64,000 nt of DNA from Neobacillus terrae (lineage in GTDB: Bacteria > Bacillota > Bacilli > Bacillales > Cytobacillaceae), in contig NZ_JAAOEO010000005.1 of the NCBI RefSeq assembly GCF_011393025.1, forward strand, positions 62,001-126,000. Reading direction: 5' to 3'. The position numbers were made by a program, and so were the translations under genes. Position 1 is the stretch's first letter. Each line of letters begins with the position of its first letter. The notes beneath the pieces are model-generated. The model saw only the letters and a program-made list of their open reading frames with translations. It was not told where the DNA came from and made no database searches. Positions 24,489 through 31,999 of this stretch are shown piece after piece.

Positions 24489-25088
24489 TTATTTTCTCCC
24501 TCTTTTCTTCCAAAAATAATAAAAGATGGCTAAACTAAATAATAAAAGTAATATTAAATAACCGCTATAATGTGATACATAAGCTGCTACGTGATGCCAA
24601 TCCTGCCCTAATTTTCTGCCTAAGGTAATGAAGGTAAAACTCCATAACAGTGCCCCAGTATAGGCATAGATGACAAATTTTTTAAAAGAATATTTATTAA
24701 TAGCAGCCATATATGCCGCTAAATGGCGAACTCCAGGAATAAAATAGCCAATTAGCAAAAGAATTGGTCCTATTTTTTGGAATAATTTACTTGTTAAATT
24801 GATTTTTTGTTCAGTAATGTGAAACTTCGGTCCAAACTTTTTTAATAATGGCAGACCAAATTTATAGCCAATAAAGTAGCTAAGAGAAATTCCTGCTGCT
24901 GCACCAAAAAATGCACTTATCAAGGAAAGTGAATACGTTAATTTCCCTTGAAAGACGTTAAATCCCACATAAGTAAGGAGTACCTCATCAGGTATCGGAA
25001 GACCTATTATTCCACCTATTAAAACAATAATAATTCCAAAATAACCAAAATGATCAATAAGATAATTTAAGTGCTGTTCCACAAACAT
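24489..25088 (-). CDS. DedA family membrane protein
   Basis: A 199-residue DedA/SNARE-associated protein with about five membrane segments. Family landmarks are the early GGIIGLPIPDEVLL, the FFGAAAGISLSYFIGYKFG region and the re-entrant R-H element in YFIPGVRHLAAYMAA. Members act in lipid flipping and envelope homeostasis; undecaprenyl phosphate or phosphatidylethanolamine transport is known for some. It is a single gene. Which lipid this paralogue handles is not visible. Confidence 0.9.
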   Translation of the reverse strand: MFVEQHLNYLIDHFGYFGIIIVLIGGIIGLPIPDEVLLTYVGFNVFQGKLTYSLSLISAFFGAAAGISLSYFIGYKFGLPLLKKFGPKFHITEQKINLTSKLFQKIGPILLLIGYFIPGVRHLAAYMAAINKYSFKKFVIYAYTGALLWSFTFITLGRKLGQDWHHVAAYVSHYSGYLILLLLFSLAIFYYFWKKRGRK

Positions 25089-25527
25089 CCCACCAATAAA
25101 TAATAATTAAGTCTACCCAAATACAATCTTTTTATTTTCTATAAGCCCTAAAGACCCAAAAATTAAAAAAATAAAAGAAAGTAAGCTTTCCCACTCTACA
25201 CAATACCTCATATTACTAAATATTCTCTAAATGTATCCTTAAATATCTATTAAAATTTCTCGATTATGGGATGTTTTGCCCTACAGCTTTTTAAAATCAA
25301 AAACATTTAACTAACTTGCGAAATTTTCTTGAGTTGCTTTTTCAAGGACAAAGCTTTGTTGGTGATCGTGCGAAAAGTCCTCGTGAGCATGTTTCAATTA
25401 CGAGACGGGATATAAAATTAATACGAATGTAATGATTTGTTCATACTTTTTTAATATCTAAGATTTAAGATTGTATTTGTTGCTAGGACAAAGCAATTGC
25501 TTTATCAAACCCCCTTTTAATAAAAGT

Positions 25528-25566
25528 GCCAGGAACCTTCCGCCAAAAGGTCCTGGCTCTTTTTGT
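25528..25566 (+). terminator. Orphan plus-strand terminator
   Basis: A strong stem GCCAGGA-ACCTT/AAGGT-CCTGGC is followed by TCTTTTTG. No intact plus-strand gene precedes it, so it may end a small RNA or mark a lost gene. Confidence 0.65.
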
Positions 25567-25654
25567 ATATTAATGTAGATGATAAACAACGAGCAAATTG
25601 CCTAATATCTCTTTTCAAAATGGGTATTTGACCAGTCCTCCCACTCAATCGTTA

Positions 25655-25663
25655 CATAGACTA
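25655..25663 (+). promoter_or_regulatory. Possible sigma-K type -10 element
   Basis: CATAGACTA fits the late mother-cell -10 consensus CATA-N3-TA and lies about 35 bp before the coat gene start. The ten-base string CATAGACTAT also precedes the coat-like gene at 30525. A convincing -35 was not seen. Confidence 0.4.
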
Positions 25664-25697
25664 TGGTGTATAGAAAAAATTACAGATGGAGGTTATT

Positions 25698-26369
25698 ATG
25701 ATGTTGTTTAGAGATAGGAAGGAACCACCTGCCCCCCCAGTATATCATGTACCGGCACAGCCTATGCCTGTACCACAAATGCCTGCAGCACCAATCCCAG
25801 CTCCAGCCTTAGCACCACAAATGCCTGTAGCCCCAATCCCAGCACCAACCTGTGTACCAGAACCAGTAGGATGTCCAGAATTTTGTCCGCCAACCGCATT
25901 TCCTGCTGAGTATGATCCGCCACTTGTTTCTCCAACGCAGGATTTTGTAAAAACAAATTTATTTAACAGGGTAGTTTCACATGTACATCCCACTCATACG
26001 ACGACTGTAAATAAAGAATTGATTACTCATCAGCACTTTTTCCCGCACACTGAATCCTGTGTAAATGAATGCTGTGAGCAGCATGTAATGTGCGGTGTTC
26101 CTGTTAACCCATGTTGCGTGCCAGGACCGATCGGAGCGTTTGGACCGGGTGGACCGATTGGACCAGGTGGACCGATTGGACCAGGTGGAGCGTTCGGACC
26201 GGGTGGACCGATTGGACCTGGTGGAGCATTTGGACCGGGTGGACCGATTGGACCGGGTGGAGCGTTTGGACCGGGTGGACCGATTGGACCAGGTGGAGCG
26301 TTTGGACCGGGTGGACCGATTGGACCAGGTGGAGCGTTTGGACCGCCATTTAGACCGGTTGGTTTTTAA
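25698..26369 (+). CDS. cotD: CotD-type spore coat protein with collagen-like tail
   Basis: The start is placed at ATG 25698, five bases after GGAGG; the next codon is also ATG. Three parts are visible. A Pro-rich head has repeated [15 protein letters not shown] units (residues about 15-55). The CotD core contains [25 protein letters not shown] and a Cys-rich [13 protein letters not shown] (about 100-145). The tail (about 155-215) has Gly at every third position in [12 protein letters not shown] triplets. B. subtilis CotD is about 75 residues and has only the core. Gly-X-Y tails are known from exosporium filaments such as BclA, so a triple-helical surface stalk is plausible. The core identification is firm, the triple helix inferred. 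Confidence 0.85.
   Translation: MMLFRDRKEPPAPPVYHVPAQPMPVPQMPAAPIPAPALAPQMPVAPIPAPTCVPEPVGCPEFCPPTAFPAEYDPPLVSPTQDFVKTNLFNRVVSHVHPTHTTTVNKELITHQHFFPHTESCVNECCEQHVMCGVPVNPCCVPGPIGAFGPGGPIGPGGPIGPGGAFGPGGPIGPGGAFGPGGPIGPGGAFGPGGPIGPGGAFGPGGPIGPGGAFGPPFRPVGF
26133..26345 (+). repeat. 36-bp tandem repeat encoding Gly-X-Y triplets
   Basis: The unit GGAGCGTTTGGACCGGGTGG plus the following sixteen bases repeats about five to six times with few changes (for example GGT/GGA and CCA/CCG swaps). Such units expand and contract by slippage, so copy number may vary between strains. Confidence 0.9.
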
Positions 26370-26412
26370 TTTTCCCAAAGCCCAAAGAACTTTGACATTT
26401 TAATTATGATAA

Positions 26413-26456
26413 AAACAGGCTAAATGACAGATGGTCAAAAGGCCTGTTTTTTACTA
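26413..26456 (+). terminator. Terminator of the coat protein gene
   Basis: A stem AACAGGC/GCCTGTT with a long loop is followed by a six-T run, about 45 bp after the stop. Confidence 0.75.
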
Positions 26457-26496
26457 TTATTGTATTTTAAATTACATTTTTGCAAAGAGGAAAAAT

Positions 26497-28296
26497 ATGA
26501 AGCATACATCCATCAAGTTATTACTTCCAGTTTTATCTTTATCTTTATTTTTATCAGGCTGCTCTTCGGGTAGTCTAGTTAATAGCGTCAAAATCGATGA
26601 CTCAAAGATGATGTTTGTAAACAACTCCATCATTTACGATCAAAACAATCAAGAAATTCAAAGCCTTTCATCCTCTCAAAATAGACAAATGTTCCATTTG
26701 AAAGACCTGCCTGAATATCTAAAGATGGCCTTTGTCACGACTGAGGACAAGCGGTTTTACCAGCATGGAAGTGTGGATCCCAAAGGCATTTTCAGAGCGC
26801 TTTATAATGATGTAATGACAGGCAGCAAAAAAGAAGGCGCCAGTACCATTACTCAGCAACTCGCACGGAATGTTTTTTTATCCAATGAAAAAACATACGA
26901 AAGAAAATCAAAAGAAATCATTATCGCGGCTGAAATTGAAAAAAAGTATACAAAGGATCAGATCCTCGAAATGTATTTGAATTATATTTATCTGGGTAGC
27001 GGGGCTTATGGGGTACAGGCTGCCGCCCATGAGTATTTTGGCAAGGATGCGAAGGATCTTACGATTGCTGAATCTGCTCTTTTGGCAGGTTTGCCAAAAG
27101 CACCGAGCAGTTACTCCCCTCGCAATCATATGGATTTGGCAAAGAAACGCAGGGCCGTTGTACTTTCGATTATGAAAAAAAATAACCTTATTACTCCCGA
27201 ACAGGAAAAAGAAGCGAATGCTGAAGAAATCACTTTAGCGAAAAAAACAGTCACCCGATATAGTCCTTATCAAGCATATATCGATTATGCAGCTAAGGAA
27301 GCCGCAAAGGATCTCAACATCCCTCTTGAACAGCTTTCTCGCGGAGGATACCAAATATATACGAATCTTGATATTTCCCTGCAAAAGTCAATGAACCAGG
27401 CTGTATCTAATTATTCTTTTTCAGAGGATGAACCGGATCAAGTGGTGGAAGTTGGAATGACGTCCATTGATCCAAAAACTGGAGGAATCCTGGCTTTATA
27501 TGGCGGTAGAAATTACACCTATCAGGATTTTAACCATAGTACTGCCCCCTTTCAACCGGGGTCTGTTTTAAAGCCGCTTGCTGTATATGCGCCAGCTTTG
27601 GAAACAAAGCTATGGAAACCTGAATCATTGATTAAGGACGAACCAATGAGTTTTGGCAATTACTCGCCGCACAATGCTGGCGGGCGTTATCATGGATACG
27701 TCACTCTTAAAGAGGCACTTGCCAGGTCGTTGAATATACCAGCCGTTTCCCTTTTGCAGCAAATTGGTGTTGATAAGGGTTATCGTTTTGTACAAAATGC
27801 AGGAATACCGTTAGATTCAAATGACAGAAATCTATCTCTTGCACTTGGAGGTTTGACCAGAGGGGTATCAACACTTGAAATGGCTCAGGCGTACGGAGCA
27901 TTTGCGAATAAAGGGTTGATGAATGAAGCCCATTCTGTTCGGGAAATAAAAGACAAGAATGGAACAACCATTTTTACAGTTAGCCCCAAATCTAAGGCTA
28001 TTATGACCCCTGAAACGGCTGATGATATAACCAAAATGCTGAAGGATGTTATTTTTAAGCCGTATGGAACAGGCCGGTCTGCCAATATTGGACGACCTGT
28101 CTCCGGCAAGACAGGGACAACTCAGTTAAATATTAAAGGTATGGATGGTAACAAGGATGCCTGGTTCACTGGTTACACAGATGAAGCCGTCACCTCCATC
28201 CATATTGGATTTGACCGGACAGATAGAAACCACTATATAACTGGCGGAGGCGGAAAAACCCCTGCAGAATTATTTAGAGTTTTGATGATTAATTAA
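26497..28296 (+). CDS. Class A penicillin-binding protein with lipoprotein-like signal
   Basis: A 599-residue bifunctional peptidoglycan synthase. ATG 26497 follows AGAGGAAA; an earlier in-frame start lacks a site. The glycosyltransferase (GT51) domain carries the catalytic Glu83 in TTEDKRFYQHGSVDP and the STITQQLARN and YLNYIYLGSGAYG motifs. The transpeptidase domain carries Ser356-x-x-Lys359 (PGSVLKP), SLN and SGKTGT. Class A PBPs normally have an N-terminal membrane helix. Here the N-terminus ends in L-S-G-C with Cys22, a lipobox, so it may be lipid-anchored instead. Size and motifs resemble the spore-associated PbpF/PbpG group. It lies between a coat gene and DoxX, each with its own terminator. 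Confidence 0.92.
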   Translation: MKHTSIKLLLPVLSLSLFLSGCSSGSLVNSVKIDDSKMMFVNNSIIYDQNNQEIQSLSSSQNRQMFHLKDLPEYLKMAFVTTEDKRFYQHGSVDPKGIFRALYNDVMTGSKKEGASTITQQLARNVFLSNEKTYERKSKEIIIAAEIEKKYTKDQILEMYLNYIYLGSGAYGVQAAAHEYFGKDAKDLTIAESALLAGLPKAPSSYSPRNHMDLAKKRRAVVLSIMKKNNLITPEQEKEANAEEITLAKKTVTRYSPYQAYIDYAAKEAAKDLNIPLEQLSRGGYQIYTNLDISLQKSMNQAVSNYSFSEDEPDQVVEVGMTSIDPKTGGILALYGGRNYTYQDFNHSTAPFQPGSVLKPLAVYAPALETKLWKPESLIKDEPMSFGNYSPHNAGGRYHGYVTLKEALARSLNIPAVSLLQQIGVDKGYRFVQNAGIPLDSNDRNLSLALGGLTRGVSTLEMAQAYGAFANKGLMNEAHSVREIKDKNGTTIFTVSPKSKAIMTPETADDITKMLKDVIFKPYGTGRSANIGRPVSGKTGTTQLNIKGMDGNKDAWFTGYTDEAVTSIHIGFDRTDRNHYITGGGGKTPAELFRVLMIN

Positions 28297-28317
28297 TAAA
28301 ACCCCTAACCATTAAAA

Positions 28318-28353
28318 AAGGAACATCCATTTGCGGAAGTTCCTTTTCTTTTT
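28318..28353. terminator. Bidirectional terminator between the PBP and DoxX genes
   Basis: A stem AAGGAAC/GTTCCTT is flanked by T-rich sequence on the plus strand (TTTTCTTTTTC) and A-rich sequence upstream, serving both convergent genes. Confidence 0.8.
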
Positions 28354-28896
28354 CTAAAAATTATGTTTTGGTTGATCGTGCTCTAACTGGATAAGCTCCA
28401 ATTTTTGATTATCTTTAGGTAATAAATCTAGCAAAAATGGAATCACCCAGCGATCAAGCCCAAGTTTTCCTGCATTAAAACCTGCAAAAAGGATGATACC
28501 TCCTAATAAAATATCTATTGGGTTAGAAGAAATCGTTCCAGCCATCAGATAAGAGAAGTTCATCAAAAGGCCAAAAAACATAGCCGCTGTCGTTAAGCAG
28601 CCTAAGATTAATCCTAAGCCAACTAAAAATTCACCGATAGGAATAATGTTATTAAAGAAATCAACATTAGGTAGTGCTACTTGTTTTAAGAAGCTGACAT
28701 ACGGACCAAAGACCACCGATCCGTCGGGTCCTTTTACCGGATGAGCAATGGCATTCTTTAAGATTCCAGAAGCGTCGAAGCCCCCACTTAATAATTTATG
28801 CAAACCTGCAGTAAGCCATGTGTAACCCAAATATAAACGAATAACTGCTAAAATACCCGAAGCTATTCTGTTTTGTCTTAACAATTTTACAACCAT
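28354..28896 (-). CDS. DoxX family membrane protein
   Basis: About 180 residues from ATG 28896, eight bases after AAGGAG. Four membrane segments follow a short basic start. DoxX features are RLYLGYTWLTAGLHKL near the N-terminus and the PIGEFLVGLGLILGCLTT helix. Family members act in quinone-linked or thiol stress reactions, and for most the function is unclear. It is a single gene that converges on the PBP gene. Confidence 0.85.
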   Translation of the reverse strand: MVVKLLRQNRIASGILAVIRLYLGYTWLTAGLHKLLSGGFDASGILKNAIAHPVKGPDGSVVFGPYVSFLKQVALPNVDFFNNIIPIGEFLVGLGLILGCLTTAAMFFGLLMNFSYLMAGTISSNPIDILLGGIILFAGFNAGKLGLDRWVIPFLLDLLPKDNQKLELIQLEHDQPKHNF

Positions 28897-29274
28897 TTGC
28901 AACACTCCTTAGGAAATTTGTTTTTATGTACAAACTCACCTTAACAAAATTACTTTGCCTCAAGGAGATATTGTTCAATTTTTAACATACTCTTAAAAAG
29001 GATTTAAACCAAACTAAACAATTTAATCAGTTTGTTACATAGTAAAAAGTGGTAGATATGGTGGTTTCAGTATTCTGAAAGTACTCACTTTCCTACTTAA
29101 AGAAAAAAGCACCAGGAACGGCAGCCGGCTTGTCTACGTCAAATAATTGTAATCCTGTTCTTCCACGGCCAGAATTAATTTGTTATTTTCTGTCCCAGCA
29201 CAATAAGTGGAGAGAATGGGCAAATCAGTGATTTATTGAACCGAAGCACTCACATCTCCGGATTTTACTGTTAA

Positions 29275-29312
29275 AAAGAAACAGGGTGACAATCATGGAT
29301 TGCCACCCTGTT
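29275..29312 (-). terminator. Second hairpin downstream of sleB
   Basis: A 9-bp stem AACAGGGTG/CACCCTGTT is followed on the minus strand by TTCTTTTT. It may back up the sleB terminator. Confidence 0.65.
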
Positions 29313-29374
29313 GGTTGGTGTACTCCTACCCTCAAGGTAGCTTGAAGGTTACCTGAAACTTGCAATAAATATTT

Positions 29375-29401
29375 AAAAAACCATTCACTTTATGTGAATG
29401 G
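29375..29401 (-). terminator. Terminator of sleB
   Basis: A perfect 8-bp stem CCATTCAC/GTGAATGG is followed by six T on the minus strand, about 50 bp after the stop. Confidence 0.88.
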
Positions 29402-29449
29402 CTTAAAAAAACAAAACTCCGCAACTATATGCAGGGTGTCTCCTTGAGA

Positions 29450-30067
29450 TTAAATTCCAAATAAATGATTTCCTATTCTCTTAGTTACCGTACGAGTATA
29501 AATCCAGTTATCCGTTGCTAAACCCGGATTATAGTAATAAACTGCACCTCCGCTCGGATCCCAGCCCATAAATGCATCCTTTACCGCCTTATAAGCACCT
29601 GTGTTGGGAGGTAAAAGAGATTGTCCATCCATAACCGAAGAAAAGGCATTCCTTTGAAGAATAACTCCGGATATGGAATTAGGGAATTCATCGGACTGCA
29701 CCCGATTTAAGATAACTGCCGCTACGGCAACCTGTCCTTCATAGCTTTCTCCACGAGCTTCCCCGTAAACCACATGCGCCATCATATCTACATCCTCTAG
29801 CCTTTTTGAAGTTTGTGGACCGACAATACCTAATTGTTCTATGTTAAAATCTCTTTGGAACCGTGCTACCGAATTTTTAGTGATAGGACCATAGTAACCG
29901 GTAGGCAGTGACTGGAAATAGCCTAATTCTTTTAAAATGGATTGAATATGTATGACTTGCTCCCCTGTTGACCCAGTCGATAACGTGGCAGCCTTCGCTT
30001 CGTGATTTATTGCTCCTAACCCTACTAAAAACAATACTGTAAAAACAAATGGCTTTAAAATTTTCAT
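29450..30067 (-). CDS. sleB: Spore cortex-lytic enzyme SleB
   Basis: A 205-residue exported hydrolase. Residues 1-26 are a signal peptide ending A-K-A. A PG_binding_1 peptidoglycan-binding domain (about 30-85, GSTGEQVIHIQSILKELGYF) is followed by the SleB/CwlJ hydrolase-2 domain (about 95-205), with catalytic Glu in VVYGEARGES, VAVAAVILNRV and the final NHLFGI. It cuts muramic-lactam cortex peptidoglycan during germination as a lytic transglycosylase. B. subtilis SleB is about 305 residues; this one lacks the long linker. No ypeB gene follows, unlike the usual sleB-ypeB pair, so this may be a secondary copy. Ribosome site GGAGAG. Confidence 0.9.
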   Translation of the reverse strand: MKILKPFVFTVLFLVGLGAINHEAKAATLSTGSTGEQVIHIQSILKELGYFQSLPTGYYGPITKNSVARFQRDFNIEQLGIVGPQTSKRLEDVDMMAHVVYGEARGESYEGQVAVAAVILNRVQSDEFPNSISGVILQRNAFSSVMDGQSLLPPNTGAYKAVKDAFMGWDPSGGAVYYYNPGLATDNWIYTRTVTKRIGNHLFGI

Positions 30068-30221
30068 TTACTCTCTCCTCTGGTATTTAGTTTTTATGAT
30101 GTACTTGCTTAGTAACCTCCTTTCTTAAAAACACAAATATCCATTACCCCTATTTTTACAGGGCTAAAACAGAATCTGAGAAAATAGGAATATCTTACCG
30201 GGTTTAAGTTTTAAATATTTT

Positions 30222-30250
30222 AACCCCGAAGACACGCTCCGGGGTTTTTT
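30222..30250. terminator. Terminator downstream of the Gly/Tyr-rich gene
   Basis: A stem CCCCG/CGGGG extended by partial pairing. The T run is strong on the plus strand (TTTTTT) and weaker on the minus strand (TTAAAATATTT), the side of the coat-like gene. Confidence 0.65.
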
Positions 30251-30300
30251 CATTTATTTAGTTAAAAAACTGTTCAAGTATTAAAGAATGGATATGTCTC

Positions 30301-30525
30301 TTAACAAAAATGGTGATGGAATCCATGGTGATGATGGTGGAAAGGATAGCCGCCATAAAAGCCTCCATATCCATATCCATACCCCGGAAAGCCTCCGTAT
30401 CCATATCCATAACCAGGGAAGCCTCCATATCCATAACCAGGGAAGCCTCCATATCCGTAACCAGGAAACCCAAATCCCATTCCGAATCCAGGAAAACCAC
30501 CGACAGCAATGATTTGTCTATCCAT
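30301..30525 (-). CDS. Gly/Tyr/Phe-rich, His-tailed small protein, probable coat component
   Basis: A 74-residue protein with AGGAGGAG before the ATG. After a short head come four to five GGFPGYGYG-type units, then a His cluster (HHHHHGFHHH) ending in Phe-Cys. Gly-Tyr-rich low-complexity proteins of this size are common in spore coats, where Tyr can be cross-linked. The His tail could bind metal. A sigma-K-like -10 identical to that of the CotD-type gene lies 31 bp upstream. Coat localisation is an inference from composition, promoter and neighbourhood. Confidence 0.7.
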   Translation of the reverse strand: MDRQIIAVGGFPGFGMGFGFPGYGYGGFPGYGYGGFPGYGYGYGGFPGYGYGYGGFYGGYPFHHHHHGFHHHFC

Positions 30526-30555
30526 TTTTATCTCCTCCTCACATTCTTTCGAAGA

Positions 30556-30564
30556 TAGTCTATG
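30556..30564 (-). promoter_or_regulatory. Possible sigma-K type -10 element
   Basis: On the minus strand CATAGACTA fits CATA-N3-TA. It lies 31 bp before the start codon and shares ten identical bases with the element at 25655. Confidence 0.4.
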
Positions 30565-30869
30565 TGTCCATATCTAAAGAGGATTAGGTATTTGCCTAGT
30601 AGGTGAAAATTCTGTAACTAATAAATCATATTTCCTTTTGGTACAGCAGTCCACATTGATTGACATATCGAAAATAACAGCTTATCTATATATGTCATGG
30701 TCATTTATTTCACCCCCCAATACGGTTGAATATTTTCAGCTATTACACTACATACCTTTCATTCCTACGAACAATCCCAAACTAAAAATCTATTCAATTA
30801 ACTAGCTAAATGTCTATACTCTTTTTAATAATCTGCATTTACTAATAAGTAAGAATGGAGGTGGAAACT

Positions 30870-31088
30870 ATGAGTAATCAAGATTTTAAATCCGAAGCTT
30901 ACAGTCTTGTTGGACAAGAGGTCGAAGTTGTAACAACGGAAGGAAGATATACAGGCACACTTATGTCAGTTGGAAGTGATTCTCTTATTCTTCAAACCAG
31001 AATTAGGGGCCGTTTGGTACGATTAATTATCCGCTTAGCGTTGATTGTTGCGCTTTTTAGATTAATAGGCCAAAGAGGTATTTTTTAA
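30870..31088 (+). CDS. Small Sm-like/DUF2642-type protein, 72 aa
   Basis: ATG 30870 follows GGAGGTGG; an upstream in-frame ATG at 30855 lies before that site. The first 45 residues (SLVGQEVEVVTTEGRYTGTL then VGSDSLILQ) have the five-strand pattern of Sm-like/DUF2642 small barrels. The rest is basic and hydrophobic (RGRLVRLIIRLALIVALFRLI) and may lie on a membrane. Comparable small proteins in Bacillus are often sporulation-related. No definite function. A terminator follows 19 bp after the stop. Confidence 0.65.
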   Translation: MSNQDFKSEAYSLVGQEVEVVTTEGRYTGTLMSVGSDSLILQTRIRGRLVRLIIRLALIVALFRLIGQRGIF

Positions 31089-31106
31089 AGACAAGTCCAT
31101 TTTGAT

Positions 31107-31128
31107 AAGCGCATAGCGCTTTTTTTTT
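31107..31128 (+). terminator. Terminator of the 30870 gene
   Basis: A stem AAGCGC/GCGCTT with a 3-base loop is followed by seven more T. Confidence 0.85.
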
Positions 31129-31170
31129 GGTAACTAAAATGTTAACTTTGCTGGTTTCAACATAAACAAA

Positions 31171-31721
31171 ACCCTTAAGTTAAAAATCTTAAGATTATTT
31201 AAATACCCAAGAATCGTTCTGGCTTTCTTAATTCCCATCTTCTGCTTTACAGGAACCTATACACTCTATACGTATATAACACCCATTCTAGAAAATGCAT
31301 TAAATATTCCTTTAAAACTTGTAGGCATTGTATTACTTGCTTACGGCGGTTTTTCCATTTTCAGTAACATTCTAGCAGGAAAAATAGCCAGCAAAAATGG
31401 TGTATCCAGACTGCTTTATGTTTTTTTATCCATGCTATCATTCTTACTTCTTTTTATTTTACGATGTCATCCCTTATTCCAGGCCTTATCAGCAGTATGC
31501 TAATGGCCGTTATGCTTTATGCCATGAACGCAACCATTCAAGTGTACTTTATGGATTTGGCTGATAAATACTCCCCAGGGACAAAAAGACTTTGCCTCTT
31601 CGCTCACTCCTGTTTCCGTTAATATCGGCATTGCAACAGGTTCGGCTTTGGGGGTTTTGTTGTTTCAACAGGTAACTTAGTCGATCTTTCATGGGTTGGC
31701 AGTCTGGCAGCTATCAGTTGA
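31171..31721 (+). pseudogene. MFS transporter remnant (C-terminal half, frameshifted)
   Basis: A first frame encodes YPRIVLAFLIPIFCFTGTYT and continues through LAYGGFSIFSNILAGKIASK. It breaks near 31465-31500. A second frame gives YAMNATIQVYFMDLADKYSP, and a third NIGIATGSALG and STGNLVDLSWVGSLAAIS. In order they match helices 7-12 of an AraJ/NepI-type MFS exporter. The N-terminal half is missing and at least two frameshifts are present, so no protein is made. A terminator follows. Confidence 0.85.
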
Positions 31722-31781
31722 TAAAAAAGACAAGAATTCTAACAAGAATATTAGAGTTGAAAAGAAAGCTATATAAGGAAA

Positions 31782-31818
31782 AAGGGTAACAAATCGCCAT
31801 GATTTCTTACCCTTTTTT
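31782..31818 (+). terminator. Terminator of the MFS pseudogene
   Basis: A stem AAGGGTAA/TTACCCTT with a T run lies about 60 bp after the last MFS codons. Confidence 0.75.
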
Positions 31819-31963
31819 CACTTCTTTGCCTTAACATTTTGATTTGTGTCGCAGCGAATCCTTTTCTGAATCGTTAGAAAAACTTGGCATTCGCCAATTC
31901 CTTTTGGTGGATGCCTTAGTTTTACTTTTGCGTTCAGAATTTATGGATATAAATTCTGATTAG

Positions 31964-31993
31964 CCAAAAAAGGAACCGCGATTGCGATTCCTT
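31964..31993 (-). terminator. Terminator of the COG4705-type gene
   Basis: A stem AAGGAACCGC/GCGATTCCTT followed on the minus strand by TTTTTTGG. Nearly the same hairpin ends the decayed paralogue at 50793-50821. Confidence 0.8.
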
Positions 31994-31999
31994 AGACTT

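Larger units (their letters stand above)
25089..25685. other. Intergenic stretch with one orphan terminator
   Basis: Apart from the hairpin at 25528 and the promoter of the coat gene, I find no gene here. Reading frames are short and lack ribosome sites. Confidence 0.5.
28979..29449. other. Intergenic stretch with two minus-strand terminators and a possible gene end
   Basis: Around 29140-29240 the minus strand holds about 32 protein-like codons (LPILSTYCAGTENNKLILAV) ending in TAG, with no start. This may be a relic. Two hairpins follow, listed separately. Nothing else was seen. Confidence 0.4.

Noticed and set aside
26104..26403. Long alternative reading frames across the Gly-X-Y repeat region on both strands
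   Set aside because: The 36-bp unit is a multiple of three and lacks stops in several frames, so open frames arise automatically. Only the frame with the CotD core and ribosome site is real.
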